Below are positions 5,454 through 6,359 of a stretch of DNA of 6,359 nucleotides, piece by piece. Position 1 is the stretch's first letter. Each line of letters begins with the position of its first letter. The translations under genes were made by a program, and so were the position numbers. Source of the stretch: Rikenella microfusus (GTDB taxonomy: Bacteria > Bacteroidota > Bacteroidia > Bacteroidales > SZUA-534); contig DYQV01000049.1 of assembly GCA_020719105.1 (NCBI GenBank), positions 1-6,359 on the forward strand, in the 5' to 3' direction. Below the pieces are notes generated by a model. The model ran no database searches. It was given only the letters and a program-made list of their open reading frames with translations, and was not told the DNA's origin.

Positions 5454-6359
5454 ATGAATAGAATACATAAATTATTGGCAATTTTTTTAGTGTTTGTGGC
5501 CTTTACCGGCTGGGCTCAAGAAGTTGTTTGGGAAGTACCTGCCGACCAAGCACAAAAAACAGCTCCTGCACTTTTCACTAAAGAGATGCAAAAGAGTGGG
5601 GAAGAGGTTTACCTTAAAAACTGTAAATCGTGCCATGGCGATCCCAACCAGAACAACATGGCCAAACTGAACCCGCTTCCAAAAGATTTGGGGTCATTAG
5701 CGGTTTCAAAGCAAACCGATGGTTCGCTGCATTATAAGGTTGTCAGCGGAAAAGGTTTGATGCCGAGTTTTAAAAACACCTTGGCCAACGCCGATATTTG
5801 GAATGTAATATCCTACATACGGACCTTTCATAAAGAATATGTTCAGTCTAAACCCGGCGAAGCATCTTCGTTTGGAGGAAGTGCCGTAACCTTGACCTTG
5901 AACTACCTGCCCGACCTAAAACAATTTAAGGTTTTGGCAATAGGTAAAGACAAAGAGAAAGAAGTTCCTGCTGAAGGAGTTGAAATATCGCTTTATGCTA
6001 AAAGATATTTTGGGTTGTTGAAAATTGCCGATAACCAAACCACCAATAAACAAGGGGAAGTTGTTTTTGAAGAACCCAAAAAACTACCCGGTGATAAGGA
6101 AGGAACTTTGGTTGTTACCGCCAAAGCCGTAGATGGCGAAAAATATGGAGATGCATCGGTTACCAAAGATATTAAGGCGGGAGTTGCCACACAAAAACCA
6201 TCGTTAACCGAGCAAAGGGCTATGTGGAATGTGGTAAGTAAAGCGCCGTGGTGGGTCACCATTGCTTATCCGTTGGCTGTTCTGGGGGTTTTAGGAACCA
6301 TTGGATATATTCTTTTATTGCTTAAAAAAATATATTTCTTAGGGAAGGAAACTACTCAA
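5454..6359 (+). CDS. Membrane-anchored monoheme cytochrome c with beta-rich periplasmic domain (3' end not in window)
   Basis: This frame is open from the ATG at 5454 through the last base (302 codons, no stop seen). Residues 1-22 form a signal peptide ending in GWAQ. A class I-like cytochrome c domain follows, with heme motif CKSCH (57-61) and likely axial methionine M103 in GLMPSF, then the usual terminal helix IWNVISYIRTF. Residues about 125-255 form a beta-rich segment with VPAEGVEISLYAKRYFG, a TTNKQGEVVF turn and a KLPGDKEGTLVV block. It resembles an Ig- or transthyretin-like module; that fold is inferred. A single transmembrane helix (about 266-290) and a short basic tail anchor it, leaving heme and beta domain in the periplasm. 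Since the frame is just past the anchor helix, the true end is probably close. The gene starts 10 bases after the NrfD-type gene and is likely the operon's electron carrier to or from a partner enzyme. Confidence 0.88.
   Translation, partial: MNRIHKLLAIFLVFVAFTGWAQEVVWEVPADQAQKTAPALFTKEMQKSGEEVYLKNCKSCHGDPNQNNMAKLNPLPKDLGSLAVSKQTDGSLHYKVVSGKGLMPSFKNTLANADIWNVISYIRTFHKEYVQSKPGEASSFGGSAVTLTLNYLPDLKQFKVLAIGKDKEKEVPAEGVEISLYAKRYFGLLKIADNQTTNKQGEVVFEEPKKLPGDKEGTLVVTAKAVDGEKYGDASVTKDIKAGVATQKPSLTEQRAMWNVVSKAPWWVTIAYPLAVLGVLGTIGYILLLLKKIYFLGKETTQ

Noticed and set aside
5993..6262. Minus-strand ORF of 89 codons near the right end
   Set aside because: It is antisense to the cytochrome c gene, which has a signal peptide, heme motif and membrane anchor in a frame open to the window end.

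Overview
The window looks like a chromosomal segment from a member of the Bacteroidota, probably an anaerobic or facultative marine or sediment lineage. Four things suggest this. No start codon is preceded by a recognisable Shine-Dalgarno sequence; the leaders are A/T-rich instead. Base composition is moderate. The protein sequences have a Bacteroidota character. A heme protein carries an extra periplasmic beta-rich domain of a kind I associate with this phylum. The exact genus cannot be read from the sequence.

Layout. Positions 1-168 hold no gene but contain two clear hairpins; the second lies just beyond the 3' end of aat and may mark its transcript end. Positions 169-858 (minus strand) encode an intact leucyl/phenylalanyl-tRNA-protein transferase (aat). 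Positions 859-1086 are a divergent spacer with a short TCTCA-rich repeat cluster near aat and small palindromes near the next gene. Positions 1087-2895 (plus) encode a 602-residue DUF262-family protein with a GmrSD/SspE-like N-terminal domain and an HNH-like C-terminal motif. It is probably a stand-alone nuclease of the modification-dependent restriction or phage-defence type. It is visibly more AT-rich than both neighbours and looks like an accessory insertion. The 174-base spacer after it contains a 14-codon ORF that overlaps its stop codon (ATGA), possibly the remnant of a lost partner.

Positions 3070-6359 (plus) form a tight operon (gaps of 13 and 10 bases). It encodes a Tat-exported multi-cluster iron-sulfur protein (NrfC/DsrO/HybA-like), a ten-helix NrfD/DsrP/HybB-type quinone-reactive membrane subunit, and a secreted, C-terminally anchored monoheme cytochrome c with a beta-rich domain. 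The last gene is open at the window end. Together they would move electrons between the quinone pool and periplasmic carriers. No catalytic subunit is visible, so the terminal donor or acceptor is unknown; it may lie downstream.

Two points deserve most attention. First, the iron-sulfur protein lacks one cysteine in each of two motifs (A102 and S249) that are paired in this fold, a matched loss implying altered or missing clusters. Second, the DUF262 nuclease island is solitary and carries possible remnants at its edge.
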